Of a stretch of DNA of 64,000 nt, positions 34,939-44,882 are shown one piece after another. Both the position numbers and the translations under genes were made by a program. Position 1 is the stretch's first letter, and every line of letters begins with the position of its first letter. The notes under the pieces were generated by a model. It did not search any database, was not told the origin of the DNA, and was given only the letters and a program-made list of their open reading frames with translations. The stretch is from Amaricoccus sp047275745 (GTDB lineage: Bacteria > Pseudomonadota > Alphaproteobacteria > Rhodobacterales > Rhodobacteraceae). The stretch lies in contig NZ_JBKQWU010000014.1 of NCBI RefSeq assembly GCF_047275745.1, positions 1 through 64,000 on the forward strand. Reading direction: 5' to 3'.

Positions 34939-35676
34939 TCAGGCCGCGGCCTGGGAGGAACGCGGCTCGTAGCCGAAAAGCTCGATCTCCCTGGCGCAGA
35001 GCCCCCGGATGATCGCCTCCTCCTCGGGTCCGATCACGCTCTCGGGGCTTTCCGTCTTCGGCCGGAAACTGCCCTTGGCGTTGATGCGCGCCATGTCGTC
35101 GTGCAGATTGTGGTCGAGGCCGATACGCTCGCTCACGCGTGCGAGATCCTGCTCCCGATGCTCGTAGCGCACCACGTCATCGACCAGCAGCCTGTCGCCG
35201 GCGGTATAGGTCAGCCAGTTCTCGTTCACATAATCCGCGCGGTAGCGCATGAAGGAATTGATGTCAGTCACCCCCCAGACCGTCCGGAACTGCGGCCGCG
35301 CCTTCATGGTCCAGTGATACCGGCTCACCATCCGGTCGAACGGATTCCGCACGATGGTGAACTTGAAATACTCGTTCCAGACCTTCTCGCCGAGCCTCCG
35401 CCGCGCATCGACGGCGCGCATGTGCTCGGTGTAAGCGGCCGGGCGCTCGCGCCGGATGAAACGCGCGTAGTAATGCCCCGGGCGATAGTCGGAGAGCGGC
35501 AGATGGTGGTTGCGCGCGCCGCCGCCGGATGATGCGACCCGCTCGGCCTCGTCCCCGGCGATCGGGGTCAGGATGTCCTCGGCGCCGCAGTATTTCGACA
35601 GGGCGATCTCCAGGGAAGTGCCCGCGGTCTTGTGCGTTTTCAGAAAGATGAACTTCCGCGAATGCGATACAATCAT
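34939..35676 (-). CDS. sulfotransferase family 2 protein
   Basis: 245-residue PAPS-dependent sulfotransferase fold. The 5'-phosphosulfate loop is FIFLKTHKTAGTSLEIAL near residue 10 and the 3'-phosphate motif is FTIVRNPFDRMVSRYHW near 107-125. The start is the ATG giving MIVSHSRKFIF because a GAGGGGG site is 8 nt upstream; the ATG 24 bp earlier overlaps that site. Its neighbour is a polysaccharide pyruvyl-transferase-type gene on the same strand, so the likely acceptor is a surface or capsular sugar. Confidence 0.86.
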   Translation of the reverse strand: MIVSHSRKFIFLKTHKTAGTSLEIALSKYCGAEDILTPIAGDEAERVASSGGGARNHHLPLSDYRPGHYYARFIRRERPAAYTEHMRAVDARRRLGEKVWNEYFKFTIVRNPFDRMVSRYHWTMKARPQFRTVWGVTDINSFMRYRADYVNENWLTYTAGDRLLVDDVVRYEHREQDLARVSERIGLDHNLHDDMARINAKGSFRPKTESPESVIGPEEEAIIRGLCAREIELFGYEPRSSQAAA

Positions 35677-35750
35677 ACCAATGCCCCCTCGCTTCGGCAC
35701 GACTATGCCGGGGAACCCCGTGCGACCGGTAGAAGAAAGTCAACCTTCCG

Positions 35751-36929
35751 TTAACTTTCCGTTTTCGCGTGGCCGAGGCGCACCCCCTTCAGGAAATCGA
35801 CGGCGATCTCGCGTTCCTCCGCGAGCACCTCGGCGACCCGGGCGGCGGGAAAGCCGCCCGCGACGGCGCGTCGCGCCGCGAGCGCCAGCCCCTCGGGACT
35901 GGTCCGCGACTTGTCGAGCGCGAAATAGAAGTCCTCAAGGCCGAATCGCGCCGCGATCTCCGCGTTCTTGGTGGGATAGCCCATCGTCGGCTTGCGCGCG
36001 TCGAGCAGGATCAGCGGGGTCAGATTCCGGAGCGCGAAAAGACATGCATGCATCCGGTCGGAAACCACCAGATCGAAACAGCCAAAGGCCGCCGCCCATT
36101 CGAGCGGCGAAAGATCGGCCTCGGACAGATCGAGCTCGACCCCCGGCGTCGCGAAGGACAGAGCCACGGTCTGGAACCCCTGCTCGGCCAGCTGCGGCAC
36201 CAGACCCGCGACCTTCGGATTGCGTCCCGCGAGGATCGCGACGCGGGGACGCTCGAAATCGACGCCGAGCCGCTCGAGCAGGGGCCGGACCTCGTCCCGC
36301 GCGAAGGGAAGCAGGTCATAGCCGAGCACCGGATCGGGCACGCGCAGGCTCCGCGCCACCGCGTCGGGCGCGATGGCCTTGATGAAGGCGCGCGTCCGCT
36401 CGTCACGGTAGCCGATCGCCGACATGCCCCTCAGCCGCCGTGCGATCTGCCACCTGCGGAAGAACGGAATCCCGCGCCAGTCGGTCTTCGTGCCCACCGT
36501 CGCGGCATAGGCGAAGCGGTGGCCGACGCTCGCATCCGGCCAGTAGGCGTTCGGAAAGGCGGGCACATGCGGATCGTCCTGCGCCCGTATCAGACCCCTG
36601 AGCCGCGGGCGATAGGCGATCTTCCAGACTTCCTCGCTCCCGACCAGCACCGCGTCGTAGCGTTCGCGCGCGTAGGCCCAGGCCGCGCGTGGATCGTCGA
36701 TGAAGCGGGACGAACTGAGCGGCAGCACCGATTCGCGGAACGCCGCGATCGCACGCTTGCGCGCGTTGCTCGGCGGTCCGAACCGGGGTTCGTCCTGTAC
36801 GCGGTGCCTGTGGTCGACGATCTCCGCCGCCTGCCCCGTCACCTCCTGGACCAGAAGCGCGAGCGCCAGCGCCTGCAGGACCGAGCCCTCGCTGTAGCCT
36901 GTATGGATCGTGAAGATTCCGATGGTCAT
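35751..36929 (-). CDS. polysaccharide pyruvyl transferase family protein
   Basis: 392-residue protein of the PS_pyruv_trans (CsaB/WcaK-like) family, which transfers pyruvate or acts on related surface sugars. Seen: MTIGIFTIHTGYSEGSVLQALAL at the N-terminus, the family block YDAVLVGSEEVWKI, and FDLVVSDRMHACLFALRN, with the conserved SDRMH near residue 290. The ATG used starts the fold; the longer frame is rich in arginine and rejected. Grouped with the sulfotransferase, so decoration of an exopolysaccharide is inferred. Confidence 0.8.
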   Translation of the reverse strand: MTIGIFTIHTGYSEGSVLQALALALLVQEVTGQAAEIVDHRHRVQDEPRFGPPSNARKRAIAAFRESVLPLSSSRFIDDPRAAWAYARERYDAVLVGSEEVWKIAYRPRLRGLIRAQDDPHVPAFPNAYWPDASVGHRFAYAATVGTKTDWRGIPFFRRWQIARRLRGMSAIGYRDERTRAFIKAIAPDAVARSLRVPDPVLGYDLLPFARDEVRPLLERLGVDFERPRVAILAGRNPKVAGLVPQLAEQGFQTVALSFATPGVELDLSEADLSPLEWAAAFGCFDLVVSDRMHACLFALRNLTPLILLDARKPTMGYPTKNAEIAARFGLEDFYFALDKSRTSPEGLALAARRAVAGGFPAARVAEVLAEEREIAVDFLKGVRLGHAKTES

Positions 36930-37008
36930 GCGGCTCCCCGCGCGTTGCGTCGTCTCGACGCTCCCGCGCCGTCCCCGCGGGGCATCCCGCGAGGATGTCG
37001 GAATGGCG

Positions 37009-37304
37009 CTACCCGCGCCGGTCGATGCCCGTGGCATCGGAGGCGGCGTCGGCTGGCGCGTCGGCCCGCGCGCCCGGCTCGGCGCCCGGCTCCGCCTCGG
37101 GATCGGGTCGTCCGATCCCGGTGAAGATCATCCTGAACGGCAGCGCCCAGACGATCCCGAGCGCCACATAGATCACGAATTCGACCAGGATGCCCGGCCG
37201 GTCGAAGAGCGCGATGACGCTGACCGCCGCGACGATGTAGAGCGGCAGACCCACGAGGAGGATCACCAGTGCCCAGCGCCGGCGCGCGCGGTAGCTCAGC
37301 CCGC

Positions 37305-37308
<4 letters not shown>
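37009..37308 (-). CDS. DUF2842 domain-containing membrane protein
   Basis: 99 residues with two hydrophobic helices (about 12-32 and 41-60) and the core YIVAAVSVIALF ... EFVIYVALGIVWALPFRMIFTGIGRP, matching alphaproteobacterial DUF2842. The C-terminal 30 residues are an Ala/Glu/Asp/Pro-rich repeat-like tail, possibly a lineage-specific expansion. The ATG overlaps the purA stop (ATGA), so it is translated with purA. Function unknown. Confidence 0.8.
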
Positions 37309-38597
<1,289 letters not shown>

Positions 38598-38822
38598 GCA
38601 CGAGATCCTTTCTCCGAACGGAAGCCGCGGGCGTTATACCGACGGGACACGCGGCCCGGAACCGCTAAATCACCTTCGGCGAACCAAGGATGAAACGCGG
38701 AGTAATCCCCGATCGGCATCTGGCGGTTCCGGGCGCCGCTGTTTCGCGGCCAGGGTCGCACCGACCTGCGAGCTGGGCGCGGTGCTGGTCGCGGTCTTCG
38801 GCGTGAACCTCCCCGGCGGGCG

Positions 38823-38853
38823 GCCGGTGCCGGCGAGCCGGGGCGGCACCGGC
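38823..38853. other. strong hairpin in the purA-serA gap
   Basis: Perfect 10-bp stem GCCGGTGCCG/CGGCACCGGC around an 11-nt loop. No T-run follows in either direction. It may be a second transcript-end structure behind serA or a repetitive extragenic palindrome. Confidence 0.5.
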
Positions 38854-38897
38854 TTGGATGGCTCTCGGCGCGTCCCTCATCGGCCGGCGACGGGGAA

Positions 38898-38929
38898 GGC
38901 GCGAGGCTTGCGGATTCCAGCCTCGCGCC
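38898..38929 (-). terminator. candidate serA transcript-end hairpin
   Basis: Perfect 11-bp stem GGCGCGAGGCT/AGCCTCGCGCC with a 10-nt loop, 39 bp downstream of the serA stop. No clear U-tract follows on the serA strand, so it may stabilise the 3' end rather than terminate by itself; on the plus strand it is followed by GCGTTTTCG. Confidence 0.55.
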
Positions 38930-38967
38930 AGCGTTTTCGCGCGCACCGTCACGGGCGCGCCCGCCGG

Positions 38968-40560
38968 TCAGAATGCCAGCGCCTTGGCGTGACGGATCTG
39001 CGGCAGCGAGGCGATCTCGGTGAGCGCCTCCTCGGCGATCCCCTCGTCGACGCCGATCAGCGCCAGCGCCTCGCCGCTCTTCTCGGCCCGGCCGAGCGCG
39101 AAGGTCGCGATATTGACCCCGAGCGCACCGAGCTTGGTCCCGAGCGCGCCGATATAGCCCGGCTCGTCGGTGTTGGTGGTGTAGAGCATGTGGCGCATCG
39201 GCTCGGCCTCGAGGTTGATCCCCTTGATCTGGATGAACCTCGGCTTGCCGTCGGAATAGATCGTGCCGGCGACCGAGCGCGTCATCGTCTCGGTGGTCAC
39301 GATGAGCCGGATGTAGGAGCCGAAGGCGCCCTGCGAATCCTTGCGGCTCTCGGTGACGTGGATGCCGCGCTCGCGCGCCACGAAGGGCGCGGAGACCATG
39401 TTGACGCCGCCCTCGCCCACCAGCGGCCGCAGGAGCCCGGCCGAGAGCGCCGCGGTCAGGGGCTTGAGGTTCAGATCGCCGACCTCGCCCACGTATTCGA
39501 TCTCGATCTCCTCGATCGGGTCCTCGGTCACCTGCCCCGCGAAGCTCCCGAGCGTCTCGGCGAGCGTGACCCAGGGCTTCAGCACCGGCGCTTCCTCGGC
39601 GGTGACCGAGGGCGCGTTCAGCGCGTTCGAGACCGCGCCGTTCATCAGATAGTCCGACATCTGCTCGGCCACCTGAAGCGCGACATTCTCCTGCGCCTCG
39701 CTGGTCGAGGCGCCGAGATGCGGCGTGCAGACCACGTTCGGCGCGTCGAAGAGCGGGTTCTCCACCGCCGGCTCGACCGAGAAGACGTCGAAGGCCGCGC
39801 CCGCCAGATGGCCCGATTTCAGCGCCTCCGCGACCGCCGCCTCGTCGACGAGGCCGCCGCGGGCGCAGTTGATGAGCCGCGCGCCCTTCTTCATCTTCCC
39901 GACCCGCTCGGCGGAGATGATGTTCGCGGTCTTGTCGGTCTTCGGCACATGCAGCGTCACGAAATCGGCGCGGGCGAGCAGGTCCTCGACATCCTCGATC
40001 CGCTCGATCCCGAGCGACTGGGCGCGCTCCGCCGACAGGAACGGATCATAGGCGATGACCTTCATCCGGAGCCCGATCGCGCGCGCGGCGACGACCGAGC
40101 CGATGTTGCCGGCGCCGATGAGCCCGAGCGTCTTGCCGGTGATCTCGACGCCCATGAACTTCGACTTCTCCCACTTGCCGGCGCGGGTCGAGGCGTCGGC
40201 GGCGGGGATCTGGCGGGCGACGGCGAACATCATCGCGATCGCGTGCTCGGCGGTGGTTATCGAATTGCCGAAGGGCGTGTTCATCACCACGATCCCCTTG
40301 GCCGAGGCCGCCGGGATATCGACATTGTCGACGCCGATGCCGGCGCGGCCGATGACCTTCAGGTTCGTCGCCTTCGCGATCAGATCGGCGGTCACCTTGG
40401 TCGCGGAGCGGATCGCGAGACCGTCGTAGTTCCCGATGATCTCGGCGAGTTTCTCCGGGTCCTTGCCGAGCTTCGGCTGGAAGTCGACCTCGACGCCGGC
40501 GTCCTTGAAGATCTGAACGGCGGCATCCGAAAGAGCGTCTGAAATAAGTACCTTGGGCAT
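38968..40560 (-). CDS. serA: D-3-phosphoglycerate dehydrogenase
   Basis: First step of serine synthesis; 530 residues, the long form with an intervening domain and a C-terminal ACT domain. NAD motif GLIGAGNIGSVVAARA near 147, substrate/catalytic segments NCARGGLVDEAAVAEAL and VCTPHLGASTSEAQENVALQ, and the ACT region at about 455-530 (DEPGYIGALGTKLGALGVNI), the usual site for serine feedback. The start MPKVLISDALSDAAV is typical. Follows serC by 86 bp. Confidence 0.96.
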   Translation of the reverse strand: MPKVLISDALSDAAVQIFKDAGVEVDFQPKLGKDPEKLAEIIGNYDGLAIRSATKVTADLIAKATNLKVIGRAGIGVDNVDIPAASAKGIVVMNTPFGNSITTAEHAIAMMFAVARQIPAADASTRAGKWEKSKFMGVEITGKTLGLIGAGNIGSVVAARAIGLRMKVIAYDPFLSAERAQSLGIERIEDVEDLLARADFVTLHVPKTDKTANIISAERVGKMKKGARLINCARGGLVDEAAVAEALKSGHLAGAAFDVFSVEPAVENPLFDAPNVVCTPHLGASTSEAQENVALQVAEQMSDYLMNGAVSNALNAPSVTAEEAPVLKPWVTLAETLGSFAGQVTEDPIEEIEIEYVGEVGDLNLKPLTAALSAGLLRPLVGEGGVNMVSAPFVARERGIHVTESRKDSQGAFGSYIRLIVTTETMTRSVAGTIYSDGKPRFIQIKGINLEAEPMRHMLYTTNTDEPGYIGALGTKLGALGVNIATFALGRAEKSGEALALIGVDEGIAEEALTEIASLPQIRHAKALAF

Positions 40561-40616
40561 GGTTTTTAATCCTGCCTGTGAGCCTCGCGGCCCATGCTGC
40601 ATGTGTGAGGATGGGC

Positions 40617-40640
40617 GGAGATCCCCCTGGAGATCCCCGG
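40617..40640. repeat. 12-bp duplication between serC and serA
   Basis: GGAGATCCCCCT is followed directly by GGAGATCCCCGG in the 86-bp serC-serA spacer. It looks like another member of the short tandem duplications seen through the window. Confidence 0.5.
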
Positions 40641-40646
40641 AAATGT

Positions 40647-41837
40647 TCAGAGCTTCGCGCGTAGCTCGGCGAAGGCCCAGTCGAGCCAGGGCGTCAGCGC
40701 CTCGATGTCGGAGGTATCGACCGTGGTGCCGCACCAGATCCGGAGACCCGCCGGCGCGTCGCGGTATCCACCGATGTCGTAGGCCGCTTCCTCGGTTTCG
40801 AGAAGCTTCGTGAGCTTCTTCACGAAATCCCGCTGGCCCGCGTCATCGAGCGCGGCGACCACCGGATCGGTGATCCTGAGACAGACGGAGGTGTTCGACC
40901 GCGCCGCCGGCTCGGCGACGAGATTCTCCACCCAGCCGGTCCGGTCGACCCAGGCCTGGAGCGCGGCGGCGTTCGCGTCCGCGCGCGCCCGCGTCGCATC
41001 GAGACCGCCGAGCCCTTCCATCCAGCCGAGCGCGTCGACGCAATCGGCGACGCAGAGCATCGAGGGCGTGTTGATCGTCTCGCCCTTGAAGATGCCCTCG
41101 ATCAGCTTGCCGCCCTTGGTCATGCGGAAAATCTTCGGCAACGGCCGATCCGGCGTGAAGCTCACCAGCCGCTCGACCGCGCGGGGGCTCAGGATCAGGA
41201 TGCCATGCGCGCCCTCGCCGCCCATCGCCTTCTGCCAGGAGAAGGTGACGACATCGAGCCTGGTCCAGTCGAGATCCTGCGCGAAGGCGGCGGAGGTCGC
41301 GTCGCAGAAAGTCAGCCCCTCGCGGTCGGCCGCGATCCAGTCCGCGTTCGGGACGCGCGCGCCCGAGGTGGTGCCGTTCCAGGTGAAACAGATGTCCGCG
41401 TCCTTCCGGACCTGCGCGAGATCGGGCAGTTCGCCGTAGCCGGCGGTGATCACGCGGCAATCGTCGAGCCTCAGCTGCTTGGTCGCATCCGTCGCCCAGC
41501 CCTGACCGAAGCTTTCCCAGACCAGCATGTCCACCGGCCGCGCGCCAAGCATCGACCACATCGCCATCTCGAAGGCGCCGGTGTCGGAGGCGGGAACGAT
41601 GCCGACCCTGTAATCGGCGGGCACGCCGAGCAGGGCGGCGGTGCGGTCGATCGCATCCTTGAGCTGCGCCTTCGGACCCGCGGCGCGGTGCGAGCGGCCG
41701 AGGAAGGCGAGTTTCGCGACGCCCTCGGCGGTCCAGCCCGGACGTTTCGGACAGGGGCCGGAGGAGAACTCCGGACGCGCGGGTTTGGTGGCAGGTTTCT
41801 GGGGGGCGACGAGAGTCGCCTCGGACGTATGGCTCAT
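40647..41837 (-). CDS. serC: phosphoserine aminotransferase
   Basis: PLP enzyme converting 3-phosphohydroxypyruvate to phosphoserine; 396 residues, alphaproteobacterial type. N-terminal FSSGPCPKRPGW, the cofactor lysine region VVTFSWQKAMGGEGAHG and the ICFTWNGTTSGARV block are recognised. The start MSHTSEATLV follows a structured leader. Upstream of serA on the same strand, forming a serine operon. Confidence 0.94.
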   Translation of the reverse strand: MSHTSEATLVAPQKPATKPARPEFSSGPCPKRPGWTAEGVAKLAFLGRSHRAAGPKAQLKDAIDRTAALLGVPADYRVGIVPASDTGAFEMAMWSMLGARPVDMLVWESFGQGWATDATKQLRLDDCRVITAGYGELPDLAQVRKDADICFTWNGTTSGARVPNADWIAADREGLTFCDATSAAFAQDLDWTRLDVVTFSWQKAMGGEGAHGILILSPRAVERLVSFTPDRPLPKIFRMTKGGKLIEGIFKGETINTPSMLCVADCVDALGWMEGLGGLDATRARADANAAALQAWVDRTGWVENLVAEPAARSNTSVCLRITDPVVAALDDAGQRDFVKKLTKLLETEEAAYDIGGYRDAPAGLRIWCGTTVDTSDIEALTPWLDWAFAELRAKL

Positions 41838-41843
41838 CAGGCC

Positions 41844-41905
41844 AGCTCCGTCGGTCAGGGTGATATTCCTGAGCCCGCCCCGCTCACCCTGGTCCGGGGA
41901 CGCGC
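41844..41905 (-). promoter_or_regulatory. structured leader of serC (candidate serC RNA motif)
   Basis: On the serC strand CAGGGTGA (41884-41891 as complement) can pair perfectly with TCACCCTG (41856-41863), with a smaller AGC/GCT pairing inside the loop, placing a hairpin about 20 nt before the start codon. A GTCC-GGAC mini-hairpin lies just upstream. A conserved 'serC' RNA motif has been described upstream of serC in alphaproteobacteria; this may be it, but I cannot align to the published consensus here. Confidence 0.5.
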
Positions 41906-41943
41906 CCGCCGACGCGGATACGCGAATTCCGACGATCTGCCAA

Positions 41944-41981
41944 GATGGAATCACGGGATGGAATCACCGGATGAATCACGG
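41944..41981. repeat. three-unit 13/13/12-bp repeat upstream of serC
   Basis: Units GATGGAATCACGG, GATGGAATCACCG and GATGAATCACGG lie in a row in the serC 5' region, about 110-145 bp before the start. They end 25 bp before the methyltransferase stop. They may overlap the serC promoter. Confidence 0.65.
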
Positions 41982-42006
41982 GGCCAATCCGACGCGCGTT
42001 CCGCGT

Positions 42007-42756
42007 TCAGGAGCGCCCCGCCGCCGAGTCGTGGTCGATCTCGTAGATCGACTGCACGCCCACGAACCCGTCCCCGTGGTCTCTGAGCCGCACGACCTCG
42101 GCCAGCCGGAGCGGCTCCGGAAAGGCGAGCGCGCCCTTGAGGATGGCAACGCGGTGCCGCCCATGCTTCTCGACCGTCATTCCGCTCGACCGCCCGAGAA
42201 ACTCGACCGGATCGACCGCGACGCCCCTATCCCGGATCTCTATCAGATCCTTGCCGAAGGCTTCGTTTTGACGCGGATTCGACATGAACTGGATCCGCCC
42301 GACGCCGCCCGGCCTGAGGACCCTGCTGACCTCCCGAAGCGCGTTCAGCTTGTCGGTGATGAAAAGCCAGCTGGCCTGGGACACGACGAGATCGAACTTG
42401 CGGTCCTTGAACGGCAGCCTGACGGCCGCGTCCGCGAACCGGATGGTGATGCCCTCGGCGCATTCCACCGGAATTCCGGCCTTCCGGGCGTTGAGGACCA
42501 GCATGTCCGGCGTGCCGTCCACCGGTCGCCGGTTGACACCGTACAATGCCACCCGGTCACCATGCTTCTGGGCGATCTCGAGCAGAACCGAGCCGAATCC
42601 GCATCCGATCTCGAGGATCGACGCGCGCTTCTTCCTGGAAAGGATGCGCTCGATCTTCCGGTCGACCGCGCCGACCCGCTTCTCGAGCGCGTCGAGCCCC
42701 CGCCCCCTGTAGGAAAACCGCTCGTCGTAGACCTTCAGCGCCCGTTCGTGATTCAA
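42007..42756 (-). CDS. class I SAM-dependent methyltransferase
   Basis: 249-residue Rossmann-fold methyltransferase. Motif I is ILEIGCGFGSVLLEIA (about 47-62), the acidic region LPFKDRKFDLVVSQASW and the motif following LREVSRVLRPGG are typical. The N-terminus (HERALKVYDERFSYRGRGLDALEKRV) is not one I can assign to a specific substrate. Upstream of serC in the same direction but separated by the repeats. Substrate unknown. Confidence 0.8.
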   Translation of the reverse strand: MNHERALKVYDERFSYRGRGLDALEKRVGAVDRKIERILSRKKRASILEIGCGFGSVLLEIAQKHGDRVALYGVNRRPVDGTPDMLVLNARKAGIPVECAEGITIRFADAAVRLPFKDRKFDLVVSQASWLFITDKLNALREVSRVLRPGGVGRIQFMSNPRQNEAFGKDLIEIRDRGVAVDPVEFLGRSSGMTVEKHGRHRVAILKGALAFPEPLRLAEVVRLRDHGDGFVGVQSIYEIDHDSAAGRS

Positions 42757-42897
42757 CGCGCTCTCTCCGTTATCCGCCCCGATCGGTCGCGGAAGCTAGC
42801 ACCCGCCCCGAGAGAGCGCCAGTCATCGATACACGTTCCAGCTGACGCCCCCTCCTCGTCGGGATAACGGGAAATCCGCGAAGCCAGGCGCCGGATA

Positions 42898-44691
42898 TCA
42901 GTCCCGCCACCAGACCTCGGGCAACCAGCCGATCCAGTCGCCGTAGACCGGCAGGCGTTCGGGATAATGAAGCGCCGCGTCGTGGGCGACGAAGCTTCTG
43001 TCCGCGAACCAGAAGGGGATCACGTAGCGCCCGGTGGTGAGCACGCGATCGAGCGCCTGGACGGCGGCGGTGAATTCGCCGGGATCGCGGGTCGCGAGCA
43101 TCGCCGCGATCATCGCCTCCGCCGCCGGGCTGTCGATCCCCGGGTAGTTGCGCGTCCCCGGCGTCGTCACCCCGGCGCGGCCCCAATAGAGCATCTGCTC
43201 GTTGCCGGGGCTGAGCGTCATGTTCCAGGTATTGACGATCATGTCGTAGTCGTAGTCGTTCTTGCGCTCGTTGTACTGCGCCTGGTCGATGAGCGTGATC
43301 CGCGCGTCGATGCCAAGCTGGCGCAGCGAATCGCGGAAGAGCCCGGCGGCGACTTCGCTCTGCGCGCCGGACAGCAGGATCTCGAATCGGAACGGCGCCC
43401 CCTCGGCGTTCACGAGCACCCCGTCCCGCACGGTCCAGCCGGCGGCTTTCAGTTCCGACGCCGCCACCCGCATGTTGCGCCGGTTCCGCGCCGAGCCATC
43501 GGAGATCGGCAGCGCATAGGCGTCGAGCGCGTCCGGCGCGAGATCCGCCGCGAAGGGCGCCAGCAGATCCCGCGTCCTGCCTTCCGCCGGCCCCTGCCCC
43601 ATGCCAAGCTCCGAATTGGCGAAATAGCTCGTGCGCCGCGGCATCGGCCCGCCGTTCACCGTCTGGCTGATGAATTCGTAGTTGAAGGCGTGGAGCAGCG
43701 CGTCCCGCACCCGCCGATCGGCAAAAATCGGCCGACGGGTGTTGAAGACGAATCCCTCCATGCCGGAGGGCCGTCCATGCGGGATCTCGGATTTGATGAT
43801 CTCGCCCGCGCTCACCGCCGCGAAATTGTACTCCGCGCGCCAGCGGGCGGGGTTGAGCTCGCGATAGACCGAAACCTCCCCGGCGGCGAAGGCCTGGAAC
43901 AGCACGCCGCCATCGACGTAGTAGTCGATCCTGATCCTGTCAAAATTGTTGAGACCCCGGTTGTAAGGCAAGTCGGCGCCCCAATAATCCGGGTTCCGCT
44001 CGAGAGTGATGAAGCGCCCCGGCTCGAAAGCTCCGATCTCGTAGGGCCCCGATCCGACCGGCACACGCAGGCTCGACTGGGCGAAATCCAGCCCTTCCCA
44101 GTCAGCCTTGCTCAGGATCGGCCGCAAGCCGATCAGCAGGGGCAGCTCGGCGTCGGGCGTGTTGAAGACGAAGCGGATGCCGCGCGCGCCGACCTTCTCG
44201 ATCCGTTCCACCTTCGCCCACGAATTCGAGTACCTTGGCAGGCCCTCCTCGGCCAGCGTCTCCATTGACCAGATCACGTCCTCCGGTGTAATCGGGCTGC
44301 CATCGGAGAAACGCGCGTTCGCGCGAAGTGTGAACTCCACGGAAGAGCGATCTTCCGGTACGTCGATTGATTCGGCGATCAGGCCGTAAAGCGCGAAGGG
44401 TTCATCCCAGTTTCGCGCCATAAGTGTCTCGAACACATGCGCCTGAAGCGCATAGGGGGCCCGACCCTTCAAAATGTACGGATTTAGCGAGTCAAAGCCT
44501 CCGACCTCCCCGAAAACGATCGTGCCCCCCTTCGGCGCCCCTGGGTTGGCATAGGGGAGGCTCACAAAATCCGGTGGGAGGGCAGGCTCGCCATACATAG
44601 ATATGCCGTGGCGGGGGGCTGCGAGCCCAGCCAGGGGCAGGAGCGCCAGCGCGAGGACAGCCAGTCGCGCCATCCGGTGCTTGCGTGTCAT
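42898..44691 (-). CDS. peptide-type ABC transporter substrate-binding protein (SBP_bac_5, YejA-like)
   Basis: About 597 residues. Signal peptide 1-25 (RLAVLALALLPLAGLAAP), then HGISMYGEPALPPDFVSLPYANPGAPKGG, which is the start pattern of YejA-type oligopeptide/microcin C binding proteins, and DYYVDGGVLFQAFAAGEVSVYRE. A GTG 9 bp upstream is an alternative start; neither has a strong ribosome site. No permease or ATPase genes follow, so the transporter is incomplete here. The 5' half has visibly lower GC than neighbours. Confidence 0.85.
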   Translation of the reverse strand: MTRKHRMARLAVLALALLPLAGLAAPRHGISMYGEPALPPDFVSLPYANPGAPKGGTIVFGEVGGFDSLNPYILKGRAPYALQAHVFETLMARNWDEPFALYGLIAESIDVPEDRSSVEFTLRANARFSDGSPITPEDVIWSMETLAEEGLPRYSNSWAKVERIEKVGARGIRFVFNTPDAELPLLIGLRPILSKADWEGLDFAQSSLRVPVGSGPYEIGAFEPGRFITLERNPDYWGADLPYNRGLNNFDRIRIDYYVDGGVLFQAFAAGEVSVYRELNPARWRAEYNFAAVSAGEIIKSEIPHGRPSGMEGFVFNTRRPIFADRRVRDALLHAFNYEFISQTVNGGPMPRRTSYFANSELGMGQGPAEGRTRDLLAPFAADLAPDALDAYALPISDGSARNRRNMRVAASELKAAGWTVRDGVLVNAEGAPFRFEILLSGAQSEVAAGLFRDSLRQLGIDARITLIDQAQYNERKNDYDYDMIVNTWNMTLSPGNEQMLYWGRAGVTTPGTRNYPGIDSPAAEAMIAAMLATRDPGEFTAAVQALDRVLTTGRYVIPFWFADRSFVAHDAALHYPERLPVYGDWIGWLPEVWWRD

Positions 44692-44770
44692 TTCGGTCAC
44701 ATTCCGTCGATAGTGGGGTCCGGCATGACCTTATTGCATGGCTCACGAGGCTGGCACGAAGATTTTTGGC

Positions 44771-44799
44771 TTGGCGGTAGGTGTTTGATTTTGTATAAG
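44771..44799 (+). promoter_or_regulatory. sigma-70-like promoter of a candidate small RNA
   Basis: -35 TTGGCG and -10 TATAAG with an ideal 17-bp spacer, in an AT-richer intergenic area. It points rightward, where no protein gene starts before 45177, but a hairpin plus terminator lies 15-80 nt downstream. Confidence 0.6.
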
Positions 44800-44805
44800 G
44801 GTTTC

Positions 44806-44882
44806 ACTGCTCGATAGGTTTCTTGCCTGTATGAAACCTGCCTCAACGACTTAACGCCCTCCTTCGGAGGGCGTTTTTTTTC
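44806..44882 (+). ncRNA. candidate small RNA, about 75 nt
   Basis: Downstream of a good promoter, the predicted transcript has a 7-bp hairpin (AGGTTTC 44816-44822 with GAAACCT 44833-44839), an unpaired CAACGACTTA stretch and a terminator hairpin ending in eight T. The terminator loop region contains CCTCCTTC, resembling an anti-ribosome-site sequence. There is no convincing ribosome site or reading frame, and no rightward gene upstream that would need this terminator. The exact 5' end and function are inferred. Confidence 0.55.
44853..44881 (+). terminator. strong Rho-independent terminator
   Basis: A perfect 10-bp stem (AACGCCCTCC with GGAGGGCGTT) and 3-nt loop, followed by a continuous T run to 44881. 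It reads on the plus strand. The A-run complement on the left is short, so it does not look bidirectional. Confidence 0.85.

Larger units (their letters stand above)
38598..38967. other. 370-bp gap between purA and serA
   Basis: No gene is supported here; the short frames present are arginine-rich shadows. The gap should hold the purA promoter at its left end (AGGATTTTCGTG-like ribosome region near 38610) and the serA terminator region at its right end, where two strong hairpins lie. Confidence 0.5.

Noticed and set aside
44726..44817. 30-codon small protein ahead of the candidate small RNA
   Set aside because: No ribosome site, crosses the predicted promoter, no recognisable family.
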